DNA of 64,000 bases from Scylla paramamosain (lineage: Eukaryota > Arthropoda > Malacostraca > Decapoda > Portunidae): positions 22,829,430 through 22,893,429 of the forward strand of contig NC_087172.1 of assembly GCF_035594125.1 (NCBI RefSeq), written 5' to 3'. The translations under genes were made by a program, and so were the position numbers. Below, piece by piece: positions 23,660 through 37,400 of the stretch. The notes under the pieces are model-generated. The model worked only from the letters and a program-made list of their open reading frames with translations, did no database searches and was not told where the DNA came from. Each line of letters begins with the position of its first letter. Within the stretch, counting starts at the first letter, position 1.

Positions 23660-24556
23660 ATTGTTTACAAAAATTTTATCATAATTGTTTATAATATCAA
23701 GCAAATCTACAGAACATAGGACAACTCTACAACAAGCAGGCTCCAGGCTCCAGGCTGGCAAGCTTGAATAGTCTACACATCATATAAACTTTTGACTGAA
23801 TAAAGATTCAGATGGATCCATGCTATTTTACAGGTTTTAAGCTTTTAACAATGATACAAGTTCCCCATCAAAGGAACAACAAACTAAAGTCAAGTATGCG
23901 ATCTCCTTCACTTTGTGTGCCTTCTTGTTTCAGTAAAATAATGCTCAGCTTCATTTATCCAATTTTCATGGTCTAAACGAAACCTTTCTTATCAAAGATA
24001 ATATAAGTTGTGGGATTTAGTTCACAATCAAATCAACATTTCTCTATTTTACCTACATCTGACATCTCTATTTATATGAATTTTTCAACAGCTACCCACC
24101 AACCAAGAGAAGAGTGCTGTGGAGATCTCCATCACCCACAATAAGTCCCTGAAATGCCTAAATAAACTTGGGATTCATGTAAAAAAAAAAAAAACTCACT
24201 GGGACATAGTACACATTTGCAAGAGTCCAAGGCAAGACTATCCCACCATCTGTGTACCATGGAGTGTTCCCAACAACTGGAGTTACCCACAACTGAGCTG
24301 CACTTGGTGCCAATAACCACTCATTCTCAGATATCCAACTCCTAAACAAATCAATGCTGCAGCTGATTACCACTAGGACAATACTTAGTAAAAATTAACA
24401 AAGGTGGGGAGTTCCTCAGTCTATTACCATTACTGGGTAGGATACAGATGGAGAAATAGTAAAAAAGATAGTTCAGTATTTGGTACAGTAGAGAACACTA
24501 ACCCTCACCTATAGAAAGAGATCAGCCATCAATACTTTCAAAGGAATAATTTCATC
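23660..24556. other. Intergenic up to the right satellite boundary
   Basis: Apparently low-copy sequence. A frame at about 24089-24316 (LPTNQEKSAVEISITHNKSL, broken by an A14 run at 24180) follows TTTTTCAACAG and may be a retroelement or pseudo-exon remnant. Nothing firm. Confidence 0.35.
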
Positions 24557-27236
24557 ACTTTTACGAAGAACTTGCCTTTAAGTATTTTTTAACCCCTTGT
24601 ATACCAAACCGCTAAAACGCATGCAAAACAAACTTTATGGAGAAACAGAATAACATTACCAAAAACATGTATTTTGAGTGTTTTTGATCATGTGATCTAT
24701 AAAAACGCTTAAGTACATGCAAAGAACATTATGTTTGGGAAACAAAAGGACATTACGAGAAACGTGTATTATGAGTGTTTTTATAAGTTCCTTAAGTACC
24801 AAAAAGCTAAAACCCACAAATAACACTCTTTATTTAGACAATAAGAAATAAAAAAATAAAATAAATAGGATTTTTTTTTTTGTTATTCATCTTCATAGGT
24901 ACCGAGATGCCAAAATTCTGGGAAAATTCAGGGCAATTATGTGATAAGAGAATATTATCAAAAAAGTTAATTTCAGCTTTTTTTTTTTTTCGGACTGTTA
25001 AGTACTAAACGCTAAAGTGCATGCAAAGCCTCCAATATGAGGAAATTAAACGACCTTTCCAGAAATCTGTGTTTTGTGTGTTTTTAAGCATGTTAGGCAC
25101 CAAAACGATATATAATAAGGAACTCACTCTATATGGGAATCCAAAATAAAGTTACTGAAAACGTGTCTTCTCGGTGTTTTACGTAGAAAAACGTTAAAAC
25201 GGATGCAAACCAACCAATATTAAGAAATAGAAAAACGTTACCAAAAAGGTATATTTTGAGTGTTTTTGAGCTTTTTACCTACAAAAACGCGAAAATTGAT
25301 GCAAAGCACTCTATATTGGGAAACAAAAGGACATTGCAAGAAAAGTGTATAATGAGTGTTTTATAGTTCAAAAGAACCACAAAGCAAACAACGCAAAAAC
25401 TCGTCTATATGGAAAGTTAATTTAAGCTTTTTTTTTTCGGACTGTTATGTACCAAACCCTAAAGTGCATGCAAAGCCTCCAATATGAGGAAATTAAACGA
25501 CCTTACCAGAAACCTGTGTTTTGTGTGTTTTTTAGCATGTTAGGCACCAAAACGATAAATAATAAGGAACTCACTCTATATGGGAATCCAAAACAAAGTT
25601 ACTGAAAACGTGTCTTCTCAGTGTTTTACGTAGAAAAACGTTAAAACGGATGCAAACCAACCAATATCAAGAAATAGAAAAACGTTACCAAAAAGGTATA
25701 TTTTGAGTGTTTTTGAGCTTTTTACCTACAAAAACGCGAAATCTTGATGCAAAGCACTCTATATTGGGAAACAAAAGGACATTGCAAGAAAAGTGTATAA
25801 TGAGTGTTTTATAGTTCAAAAGAACCACAAAGCAAACAACACAAAAACTCGTGTATATGGAGAGATTTCTTAGATACCAAAATGCTGAAACTCATGAATA
25901 ACACTCTTAATTGAAAAACAGAACAACCTTACTAAATGTGTGTATTTTGAGTGCTTTTCACATTCTTAGTTACCAAAAACCCCAAATTACATGCGAAAAT
26001 AGCTTTGTGGGGAAAAAAAAAAGACTTTACCAGAAAAGTGTCTTTTGAGTGTTTTTCAACGTGATAGGTAATAAAGCACTCAAAAGCAGGACAATCACAT
26101 TACATTGGAATAAAACCATTTTTTACCAAGAACTTGCCTTTAAGTGTTTTTGAGCTCCTTATATACAAAACTGCTAAAACGCATGCAAAACACACTTTAT
26201 GGAGAAACAGAATAATATTACCAAAACCTTGTATTTTGAGTGTTTTTGATCATGTTATCTATAAAAACGCTTAAATACATGCAAAGAACCTTTGGGAAAC
26301 GAAAGGACATTACGAGAAACGTGTATTATGAGTGTTTTTTAGTTCCTTAAGTACCAAAAAGGTAAATCCCACAAATAACACTCTTTATTGAGAAAATAAA
26401 TAAATAAATAAAAAATTAAAAAATAGTTTTTTTTATTTTTCTTTATTTATCTTCATAGGTACCAAGATGCCTAAAAGTGCATGCAAAGCCACCTATATCG
26501 GGAAATTAAACGTCTTTGCCAGAAAACTGTCTTATGAGTGTTTTTCAGCTTGTTAGGCACCCTAACGGTAAATAACATGCAAGTCACTCTATATGGGAAT
26601 CTAAAACAAAATTACTGAAAAAGTGTCTTTTCGGTGTTTTACGTAGAAAAATGCTAAAACGGATGCAAACCAACCGATAAGAAGAAATAAAATAACATTA
26701 CCAAAAAGGTATATTTTGAGTGTTTTTGAGCTTGTTACCTACAAAAAAACGCGAAAATAGATGCAAAGCACTCCCTATTGGGAAACAAAAAGACATAACG
26801 AGAAAGGTGTATAATGAGTGCCATTATTTTTGAGGAAAAGAACTTGTGGTTCACAAGAACCACAAGGCAAAAAACGCAAATACTCGTGTATATAAACAAG
26901 TTTCTGAGATACCAAAATGCTGAAACTCATGAATAACAATATTAATTGAGAAACAGAACAACCTTACAAAAATGCGTATATTTTGAGTGTTTTTCACATT
27001 CTTAGCAAAACCCCAAATAGCACGCGAAACTATGTTGGAAAAAAATGACATTACTAGAAGTGTCTTTTGAGTGTTTTTGAGCGTGTTAGGCAATAAATCA
27101 GAAAAAAAAACAGGGCAATCACATTACATGGGAATAAAATCAACTTTTACCAAGAACTTGCCTTGAAGTGTTTTTGACCTCCTTACAAACCAAAACGCTA
27201 AAACGCATGAAAAAAAACTCCTTTATGGAGAAGCAT
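24557..27236 (-). repeat. Satellite array, right arm of the island, reverse orientation
   Basis: The same monomers as the left arm appear as reverse complements, for example GGCAAGTTCTTCGTAAAA seen as its complement from about 24557. Running outward from the island the order is B', A', K', J', I', H', G', F', E'. A jump follows at about 25412 back to I', then the series continues to about 27236, where orientation switches. Contains an internal 450-bp tandem duplication (24963-25412 and 25413-25862). The last 780 bp (26460-27236) match the subtype at 1-800. Confidence 0.92.
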
Positions 27237-30200
27237 CCTAGTACCTATGAAGATAAAAAAAAAAAAAAAAAAATTATATTTTCTTTTCTTTTTTTTTATT
27301 CTCTATAAAGAGTGTTATTTGTGGGTTTTAGCTTTTTTGGTACTTAATGAACTTAAAAACACTCATAATACACGTTTCTCATAATGTCCTTTCGTTTCCC
27401 AAAAAATAGTGTTCTTTGCATGTATTTAAGCGTTTTCATTAGTAACATGATCAAAAACACTCAAAATACTTGTTTTTGGTAATGTTCTTCTGTTTCACCA
27501 TGAAGTGTATTTTGCATGCGTTTTAGTGTTTTGGTATATAAGGAACTCAAAAACACTTAAAGGCAAGTTCTTGTTAAAAATTGGTTTTATTCCAGTGTAA
27601 TGTGTTTGCCTTGGTTTTTAGTGCTTTATTGCCTAACACGCTCAAAAACACTCAAAAGACACTTTTCTGGTAAATCTTTTTTTTTTCCCACAAATCTATT
27701 TTCGCATGCAATTTGGGGTTTTGGTAACTAAGAATGTTAAAAGCACTCAAAATACACGCATTTAGTAAGGTTTTTCTGTTTCTCAATTAAGAGTGTTATA
27801 CATGAGTTTTAGCATTTTGGTATCTAGGAAACCTCTCCATATACACGAGATTTTGCGTTTTTTGCTTTGTGGTTCTTTTGAACTATAAAACACTCATTAT
27901 ACACTTTTCTTGCAATGTCCTTTTGTTTTAAAATATAGAGTGCTTTGTATCAATTTTTGCGTTTTTTTGTAGGTAACAAGCTCAAAAACACTCAAAATAT
28001 ACCTTTTTAGTAACGTTTTTCTATTTCTTGATATTGGTTGCTTTGCATCCGTTTTAGCGTTTTTCTATGTAAAACACTGAGAAGACACGTTTTCAGTAAA
28101 TTTGTTTTAGATTCCCATATAGAGTGAGTTCCTTATTATTTATTGTTTTGGTGCCTAACATGCTAAAAAACACTCAAAACAGATTTCTGGTAAGGTCGTT
28201 TAATTTCCTCATATAGGAGGCTTTGCATGCACTTTAGGGTTTGGTACATAACAGTCCGAAAAAAAGCTGAAATTAAATTTTTTGATAATATTGTTTTATC
28301 ATATGATTGCCCTGAATTTCCCCAGAATTTTGGCATGTCGGTACCTATGAAGATGAATAACAAAAAAAAAAAAAAAGAAAATTCCTATTTTTTAATTTAA
28401 ATTTTTTTTTTTTTTTTTATATTTTCTAAATAAAGAGTGTTATTTGTGGGTTTTAGCTTTTTGGTACTTAAGGAACTTAAAAAACACTCATAATACACGT
28501 TTCTCGTTATGTCCTTTTGTTTCCCAAACATAATGTTCTTTGCATGTATTTAAGCGTTTTTATAGATAACATGATGAAAAACACTGAAAATACATGTTTT
28601 TGGTAATGTTATTCTTTTTCTCCATAAAGTGTGTTTTCCATGCGTTTTAGCAGTTTTGTATTATAAGGAGCTCAAAAACACTTAAAGGCAAGTTTTTGGT
28701 ATAAATTGGTGTTATTCCAATGTAGTATGATTCCCTGCTTTTTAGTGCTTTATTGCCTATCATGCTTAAAAACACTTAAAAGACACTTTTCTGGTAATGT
28801 CATTTTTTTCTCACATAAAGGTGGTTTCGCATGCAATTTGGGGTTTTGGTAACTAAGAATGTGAAAAGCACTCAAAATACACGCATTTAGTAAGGTTGTT
28901 CTGTTTCTCAATTAAGAGTGTTATTCATGAGTTTCAGCATTTTGGTATCTAGGAAATTTCTCCATATACACGAGTTTTTTGCGTTTTTTGCTTTGTGGTT
29001 CTTTTGAACTATAAAACACTCATTATACACTTTTCTTGCAATGTCCTTTTGTTTCCCAATATAGAGTGCTTTGCATCAATTTTCAAGTTTTTTGTAGGTA
29101 AAAAGCTCAAAAACACTCAAAATATACCTTTTTGGTAACGTTTTTATATTTCTTGATATTGGTTGGTTTCCATCTGTTTAAACGTTTTTCTACGTAAAAC
29201 ACTGAGAAGACACGTTTTCAGTAACTTTGTTTTGGATTCCCATATAGAGTGAATTCCTTATTATTTATCGTTTTGGTGCCTAACATGCTAAAAACACTCA
29301 AAACACAGATTTCTGGTAAGGTCGTTTAATTTCCTCATATTGGAGGCTTTCCATGCTCTTTAGGGTTTGGTACATAACAGTCCGAAAAAAAAGAGCTGAA
29401 ATTAACTTTTTTGATAATATTCTTTTATCACATAATTGCCCTGAATTTTCCCAGAATTTTAGCATCTCGGTACCTATGAAGATGAATAACAAAAAAAAAA
29501 AAAAATCATATTTTTTATTTATTTATTTTTTTTTATTTTCTAAATAAAGAGTGTTATTTGTGGGTTTCAGCTTTTTGGTACTTAAGGAACTTAAAAAAAA
29601 AAAAAAACACTCATAATACACGTTTCTCGTAATGTCGTTTTGTTTCCCAAACATAATGTTCTTTGCATGTACTTAAGCGTTTTTATAGATAACATGATCA
29701 AAAACACTCAAAATACATGTTTTTGGTAATGTTATTCTGTTTCTCCATAAAGTTTGTTTTGCATGCGTTTTAGCGGTTGGGTATATAAGGGGTTAAAAAA
29801 TACTTAAAGGTAAATTCTTCGTAAAAGTTGGTTTTATTCCCATGTAATGTGATCGTTCTGCTTTTTAGTGTTTTGTTGCATATCACGCTGAAAAACAATC
29901 AAAAGACATTTTTCTAATGTCATTTTTTTTTCCCGCATGAAGATAGTTTCGCATGTAATTTGGCATTTTCATAACTAAGAATGTGAAAAACACTCAAAAT
30001 ACACAATTTGGTAAGGTAGTTCTGTGTATCGATTAAAAGTGTTATTCATGCATTTATTCATTTTGGTATGTAAAAAATTTCTCTATATACACGAGTTTTT
30101 GCGTTTATTGCCTTGTGGTTCTTTTAAAACTATAAAACACTCATTATACACGTTTCTCGTAATGTCCTTTACATCCATTTTTGTTTTACATCCATTTTTT

Positions 30201-31017
30201 GCATTTTTTGTAGGTAACAAGCTCAAAAACACTCAAAATATTTCTTTTTGGTAATGTTATTCTATTTCTTCATATAGGATGGTTTGTATCCGCTTTAGCG
30301 TTTTTCTACGTAAAACACTGAAAAGACACGTTTTCAGTAATTTTCTCTTGGATTCACATATTGACTGACTTCCATATCATTTATCGTTTTGGTGCCTAAC
30401 ATGCTGAAAAACACTGAAAAGACAGGTTTCTGGTAAAGTCGTTTAACTTCCCTATATAGGTGGCTTTGCATGCACTTTAGGGTTTGGTACATAACAATCC
30501 GAAATAAAAAGGTATAATTAACTTTTATGATAATGTTCTTTTTTCCACATAAATTCCCTGAATTTTGGCAGAATTTTGGCATCTCGGTACCTATGAAGAT
30601 GAATAACAAAAAAAAAAAAAAAAATCCCATTTTTAAATTTTTTTATTTATCATTTTTTCTCTAAAGAGTGTTATTTGTGGGTTTTAGCTTTTTTGGTACT
30701 GAAGGAACTTAAAAATCACTCATAATACACGTTTCTCGTAACGTTCTTTCGTTTCCCAAATATAAGGCTCTTTGCATGTATTTAAGCGTTTTTTTTAGAT
30801 AACATGATCAAAAACACTCAAAATACATGTATTTGGTAATGTTATTCTGTTTCTCTATAAAATGTATTTTGCATGTGTTTTAGCGTTTTGATATGTAAGG
30901 AGGTCAAAAACACTTAACGGCAAATTCTTGGTAAAATTTGGTTTTATTCCCATGTAATGTGATTGCCCTGGCATTTAGTGCTTTATTGTGTAACACGCTC
31001 AAAAACACTGAAAAGAC
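27237..31017 (+). repeat. Satellite array, forward block with three regular HOR units
   Basis: Forward orientation resumes at about 27237 with the end of monomer I. Monomer A starts at 27453, 28577, 29700 and 30810, giving units of 1124, 1123 and 1110 bp. This is the most regular part of the array. It ends 18 bases into monomer C, where the first inverted block begins. Confidence 0.93.
28577..29699 (+). repeat. Reference 11-monomer HOR unit, 1123 bp
   Basis: Monomer starts: A 28577, B 28674, C 28768, D 28864, E 29012, F 29109, G 29195, H 29290, I 29385, J 29485, K 29603. Lengths are 97, 94, 96, 148, 97, 86, 95, 95, 100, 118 and 97 bp. D is about 1.5 monomers long. J contains an A-run followed by a T-rich run, and the J/K border carries an expanded A-run here. 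Most monomers share TTTGCAT, then three bases, then a TTTTAGCGTTTTGGTA-like core. Confidence 0.9.
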
Positions 31018-31475
31018 ATGAAAAGCCTCCCATATGAGGAAATTAAAGACCTTACCAGAAATCTGTCTTTTAAGTGTTTTTCAGCATGTTAGGCACCAAA
31101 ACGATGAATAATAAGGAACTCACTCTATGTGGGAATCCAAAAGAAAATTACTGAAAACGTGTCTTCTCAGTGTTTTACGTAGAAAAAAACGCTAAAACTG
31201 ATACAAACCAACCAATATCTAGAAGCAGAAAAACATTACCAAAAATGTATATTTTGAGTGTTTTTGAGCTTGTTACAAAAAAACGCGAAAATGGATACAA
31301 AGCACTCTATATTGGGAAAGAAAGGGACATTGCGAGAAAAATGTATAATGAATGTTTTATAGTTAAAAAAAAAAAAAAAAACACACAAGGCAAAAAACGC
31401 AAAAACTCGTGTATATGCTGAAACTCATGAATAAAACTCTTAATTGAGAAACAGAGCAACCTTACTAAATGCGTG
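31018..31475 (-). repeat. Inverted satellite block 1
   Basis: Reverse-complement monomers H', G', F', E', D' embedded in forward satellite. The left junction joins AAAAACACTGAAAAGACA (monomer C) to ATG.AAAGCCTCC (H'). The right junction joins AAATGCGTG (D') to TCAAAAAC (monomer B). D' lacks about 23 bp, including TTTCCTAGATACC-like sequence. Confidence 0.9.
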
Positions 31476-34400
31476 TCAAAAACCGTAAAAGGCAAGTTCT
31501 TCGTAAAAATTGGTTTTATTCCCATGTAATGTGATTGCCCTGCTTTTTAGTGCTTTATTGCCTAACACGCTCAAAAACACTCAAAGACACTTTTCTGGTA
31601 ATGTCATTTTTTTTTTCTCACATAAAGCTAGTTTCGCATGGAATTTGGGGTTTTGGTAACTAAGAATGTAAAGAACACTCAAAATACACGCATTTAGTAA
31701 GGTTGTTATGTTTCTTCATTAAGAGTGTTATTCAGGAGTTTCAGTATTTTGGTATCTTAGAAACTTCTGCATACAGTCGAGTTTTTGTGTTTTTTGCCTT
31801 GTGATTCTGGTGAAACTATAAAACACTCATTATACACGTTTTTTATGTCCTTTTTTTTTTCCTTATATAGAGTGCTTTGCATCCATTTTCGCGTTTCTTT
31901 TTATGTAACAAGCTCAAAATCACACAAAATATACTTTTTTGGTAATGTTATTCTATTTCTTCATATTGGTTGGTTTGCATCCGTTTTAGCGTTTTTCTAC
32001 GTAAATCTTTTAAAACACACGTTTCCAGTAATTTTGTTTTAATTTTATTTTAATTTTATAGAGTGACTTTCATATTATATATCGTTTTGGTGCCTAACAT
32101 GCTTTTTGGTGCCTTTTGCTTCCCAATATAGAGTGCTTTCCATCCATTTTCGCGTTTTTTGTAGGTAACAATTTCAAAAACACTCAAAATATACCTTTTT
32201 GGTAATGTTATTCTATTTCTTCATTTTGGTTGGTTTGCATCCGTTTTAGCGTTTTCTACGTAAAACATAGAAAAGACACCTTTTCAGTAATTTTGTTTTT
32301 GGATTCCCATATAGATTGACTTTTTTGGGTTTTATCGTGTTGGTTCCTAACATGCTGAAAAACACTCATAAGACAGTTTTCTGGCAAAGACGTTTAATTT
32401 CCCCTTATAGGTGGCTTTGCATGCACTTTAGGGGTTTGATACATAACAGTCCGAAAAAAAAGCTAAATTTAACTTTTTTGATAATGTTCTTATTTCATAT
32501 AATTTCCTGAACTTTGCCCGAATTTTGGCACATCGTTACCTGTGAAGATGAATAAGAATGAAAAAAAAATCGTATTTTTTTATTTATTTATTTTTTTTTT
32601 CTCAATAAAGAATGTAATTTGAGGCTTTTAGGTTTTTCGTACTTTATGAAATTAAAAACACTCATAATACACGTTTCTCGTAATGTCCTTTCATTTCCCA
32701 AAAATACGGTTCTTTGCATGTATTTAAGCGTTTTTATTGTTAACATAATCAAAAACACTCAAAATACATGTTTTTGGTACTGTTATTCTGTTTCACCATA
32801 AAGTGTATTTTGCATGCATTTTAGAGTTTTGGTATATAAGGAGCTCAAATACACTTAAAGGCAAGTTCTTGTTAAAAATTTGTTTTATTCCAATGTAATG
32901 TGATTGCCTTGCTTTTTAGTGCTTTATTGCCTAACACGCTCAAAAACACTCAAAAGACATTTTTCTGGTAATGTCATTTTTTCCCCACATAAAGCTGGTT
33001 TCGCATGCAATTTGGGGTTTTGGTAACTAAGGATGTGAAAAGCACTCAAAATACACGCATTTAGTAAGATTGTTCTGTTTCTATATGAAGAGTGTTGTTC
33101 CAGAGTTTCAGCATTTTGGAATGTAAGAAACTTATCTATATACACGAGTTTTTGCGTTTTTTGGCTTGTAGAATTTTGGCATTTCGGTTCCTGTGAAGAT
33201 GAATAAGAAAGAAAAAAATATTTTATTTTTTTTATTTATTTATAGTTTCTTAATAAAGAGTGTTATTTGTGGCTTTTAGCTTTTTGGTAATTAATGAACT
33301 TAAAAACACTCATAATACACGTTTCTCGTAATCTCTTTTCGTTTCTCAAAAAGAGTGTTCTTTGCATTTATTTAAGCTTTTTTATTGGTAACATGATCAA
33401 AAACACTTAAAATACCTGTTTTTGGTAATGTTATTCTGTTTCACCATAAAGTGTTTTGCATGCGTTTTAGTGTTTTGGTATATAAGCAGCTCAAAAACAC
33501 TTAAAAGCAAGTTCTTGGCAAAAATTCGTTTTCCTCCAATGTAATGTGATTGCCCTCCTTTTTAGTGCTTTATTTTCTATCACGCTCAAAAACATTCATT
33601 CATTTTGCCAGAATTTTGGCATCTCGGTACCTATGAATATGAATAATAAAAAAAAATAAATAAATAAATAAATAAATAAAATTCCTATTTTTTTAATTTT
33701 TTAATTTTTTATTTTCTAAATAGTGTTATTTGTGGGTTTTAGCTTTTGGTACTTAAGGAACTTAAAAACACTCATAATACACGTTTCTCGTAATGTCCTT
33801 TTGTTTCCCAAACATAATGTTCTATGCATGTAAACTTCTCCATATATACGAGTTTTTGCGTTTTCTGCCTTATGGTTCTTGAAAACTATAAAAACATTCA
33901 TTATACAATTTTCTTGTAATATTTTTTTGTTTCCCAATATAGACTGCTTTGCATTTATTTTTGCGTTTTTTGTAGGTAACAAGCTCAAAAACACTCAACT
34001 TTTTTGTAATGTTATTCTATTTCTTCATATTGGTTGGTTTGCATCCGTTTTAGCGTTTTACGCTAAAACTGAAAAAAAACACGTTTTCAGTAATATTGTT
34101 AAAATTGCTGAAAACGCCCAAAGACACGTTTCTTGTAAAGTGTAATTTCCCCATATAGGTGGCTTTGCATGCACTTCCGGGTTTCGTACAAAACTCCGGA
34201 AATAGCTAAAATGATTTTTTTTTTTCACATAATTTCCCTGAATTTTCTCAGAATTTTGGCATCTCTGTACCTATGAAGATGAATAAGAAGAAAAAAAAAA
34301 ATTTTTTAATTATTTTTTTTCTCTATAAAGAGTGTTATTTGTGGGTTTTAGATTTTTGGTACTTAAGGAACTTAAAAATACTCATAATACACAATTTTCG

Positions 34401-37400
34401 TAATGTCCTTTCGTTTCACAAACATCGGGTTTTTTGTATGTATTTAAGTGATTTTATAGGTAACATGATCAAAAACACTCAAAATACATGTTTTTGGTAA
34501 TGTTATTCTGCTTCTCCATAAAGGTTGTTTTGCATGCGTTTTGGTATGTAAGGAGTTAAAAAACACTTAAAGGCAAGTTCTTCGTAAAATTTGGTTTTAT
34601 TCCAGTGTAATGTGATTGTTCTGCTTTTTAGTGTTTTATTGCATATAACGCTTAACAACACTCAAAAGACACTTTTCTGGTAATGTCATTTTTTTCCCGC
34701 ATAAAGCTAGTTTCGCATGTAATTTGGGATTTTCGTAACTAAGAATGTGAAAAACACTCAAAATACACACATTTGGTAAGGGAGTTCTGTTTTTTCAATT
34801 AAAAGTGTTATTCATGAGATTTAGCGTTTTGGTATGTAAAAAACTTCTCTATATATACGAGTTTTTGCGTTTTTTGTCTTGTGGTTCTTGTGAAACTATA
34901 AAACACTCATTATACACGTTTCTCGTAATGTCCTTTTGCTTCCTAATATAGAGTGCTTTCCATCCATTTGCGCGTTTTTTGTAGTTAAAAAGCTCAAAAA
35001 CACTTTTTTGGTAATGTTATTCTATTTCTTCATATTTTTTTGGTTTGCATCCGTTTTAGCGTTTTTCTACGTAAAACACTGAAAAGACATGTTTTCAGTA
35101 ATTTTGTTTTGGATTCACATATTGACTGACTTCCATATTATTTATCGTTTTGGTGCCTAACATTCTGAAAAACACTGAAAAGACAGATTTCTGGTAAAGT
35201 CGTTTAACTTCCTTAAATAGGTGGCATGCACTTTATAGTTTGGTACATAAAAATCCGAAAAAAAAGAGCTATAATTAACTTTTTTGATAATGTTCTTTTT
35301 TCCACATAAATTTCCTGAATTTAGGCAGAAATTTGGCATCTTGGTACCTATGAAAATCAATTACTACTTACGGAACAGTTAAAAACACTTAAAGGTATTT
35401 AAGGAACACTTAAAAACACTTAAAAACACTTAAAACACATGTTTTTAGAAATGTTATTCTGCTTCTCAATAAAGGAGTTTTTTGCATGCGTTTTAGCGTT
35501 TTGGTTTGTAAGGAGGTCAAAAACACTTCAAGGCAAGTTCTTGGTAAAAGTCGATTTTATTCCCATGTAATGTGATTGCCCTGTTTTTTTTGTGTGATTT
35601 ATTGCCTAACACGCTGAAAAACACTCAAAAGACACTTCTAGTAATGTCATTTTTTTTTCCAACATAGTTTCGCGTGCTATTTGGGGTTTGCCTAAGAATG
35701 TGAAAAACACTCAAAATACACGCATTTGGTAAGGTTGTTCTGTTTCTCAATTAATATTGTTATTCATGAATTTCAGCATTTTGGTATCTAAGAAATTTCT
35801 TTATATACACGAGTTTTTTGCGTTTTTTGCCTTGTGGTTCTTGTGAACCACAAGTTCTTTTACTCAAAAATAATAAGACACTCATTATACACGTTTCTCG
35901 TAATGTCTTTTTGTTTCCCAATAGGGAGTGCTTTGCATCCATTTTCGCGTTTTTTTATAGGTAGCAAGCTGAAAAACACTCAAAATGTACCTTTTTGGTA
36001 ATGTTATTTTTTTTTTGTTATTGGTTGGTTTGCATCCGTTTTAGCGTTTTTCTACGTAAAACACCAAAAAGACATTTTTTCAGTTATTTTGTTTTAGATT
36101 CCCATATAGAGTGATTTGCATGTTATTTACCGTTAGGGTGCCTAACAAGCTGAAAAAACACTCAAAAGACAGTTTTCTGGCAAAGACGTTTAATTTCCAA
36201 ATATAAGTGGCTTTGTATGCACTTTAGGGTTTGGTACATGACAGTACGAATAAAAAAAAGCTAAAATTAACTTTTTTGATAATCGACTGATAATTTCCTA
36301 AATTTTGCCCAAATTTTGGCATCTCGGTACCTGTGAAGATGAAAAAGAAAGAAAAAAATATACCTTTTGGTAATATTTTTCTATTTTTTTTATATTGGTT
36401 GGTTTGCATCCGTTTTAGCGTTTTTCTACGTAAAACACTGAGAAGACACGTTTTCAGTAGTTTAGTTTGGATTCCCGTATAGAGTGAGTTCCTTATTTAT
36501 TTATCGTTTTGGTGCTTAACATTCTGAAAAACACTCAAAAGACAGATTTCTATAAAGGTCGTTTAATTTCCTCATATAGGAGGAGGCTTTGCATGCACTT
36601 TAGGGTTTGGTATATAAAAGTACGAAAAAAAAGCTAAAATTTTTTGATAATTTTCTTTTATCAGATAATAGCCCGGAATTTTCCCGGAATTTTTGCATCT
36701 CGGTACCTATGAAGATGAATAACAAAAAAAAAAAAAAAAAAAATCCTATTTTTTTATATTTTTTATTTATTTTTTTTTCTAAATAATGAGTGTTATTTGT
36801 GGGTTTTAGCTTTTTGGTACTTAAGGAACTAAAAAACAATCATAATACATATTTCTCGGAATGTCCTTTCGTTTCCCAAACATAAGGTTCTTTGCATGTA
36901 TTTAATCGTTTTTTATAGATAACATGATCAAAAACACTCAAAATACATATTTTTGGTAATATTATTCTGTTTCTCCATAAAAGGTGTTTTGCATGCGTTT
37001 TAGCGTTTTGGTATGTAATGAGCTCAAAAACACCTAAAAACAAGTTCTTAGTAAATGTTTTTTTTTATTCCCATGTAATGTGATTGCCCTGCTTTTTATT
37101 GGTTTATTGCCTAACACGCTCAAAATTACTCGAAAGACATTTTCTGGTATTATTATTTTTTTCCCACATAAAGCTAGTTTCGTATGGAATTTGGGGTTTT
37201 GGTAACTAAAAATGTGAAAAACACTCAAAATATAGGCATTTAGTAAGGTTGTTCTGTTTCTTAATGAAAATTGTTTTTCATGAGATTCAGCATTTTGGTA
37301 TGTAAGAAACTTCTTTATGTACACGAGTTTTTGAGTTTTTTGCCTTGTGGTTCTTGTGAAACTATAAAACACTCATTATACTCGTACACGTTTCTCGTAA

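Noticed and set aside
24089..24316. Coding exon after TTTTTCAACAG
   Set aside because: Frame is interrupted by an A14 run, no donor is evident and no family is recognised; left as a possible repeat remnant.
28577..29699. CENP-B box
   Set aside because: The shared monomer core has no resemblance to the CENP-B box pattern; only the idea of a phased binding site was kept as an inference.
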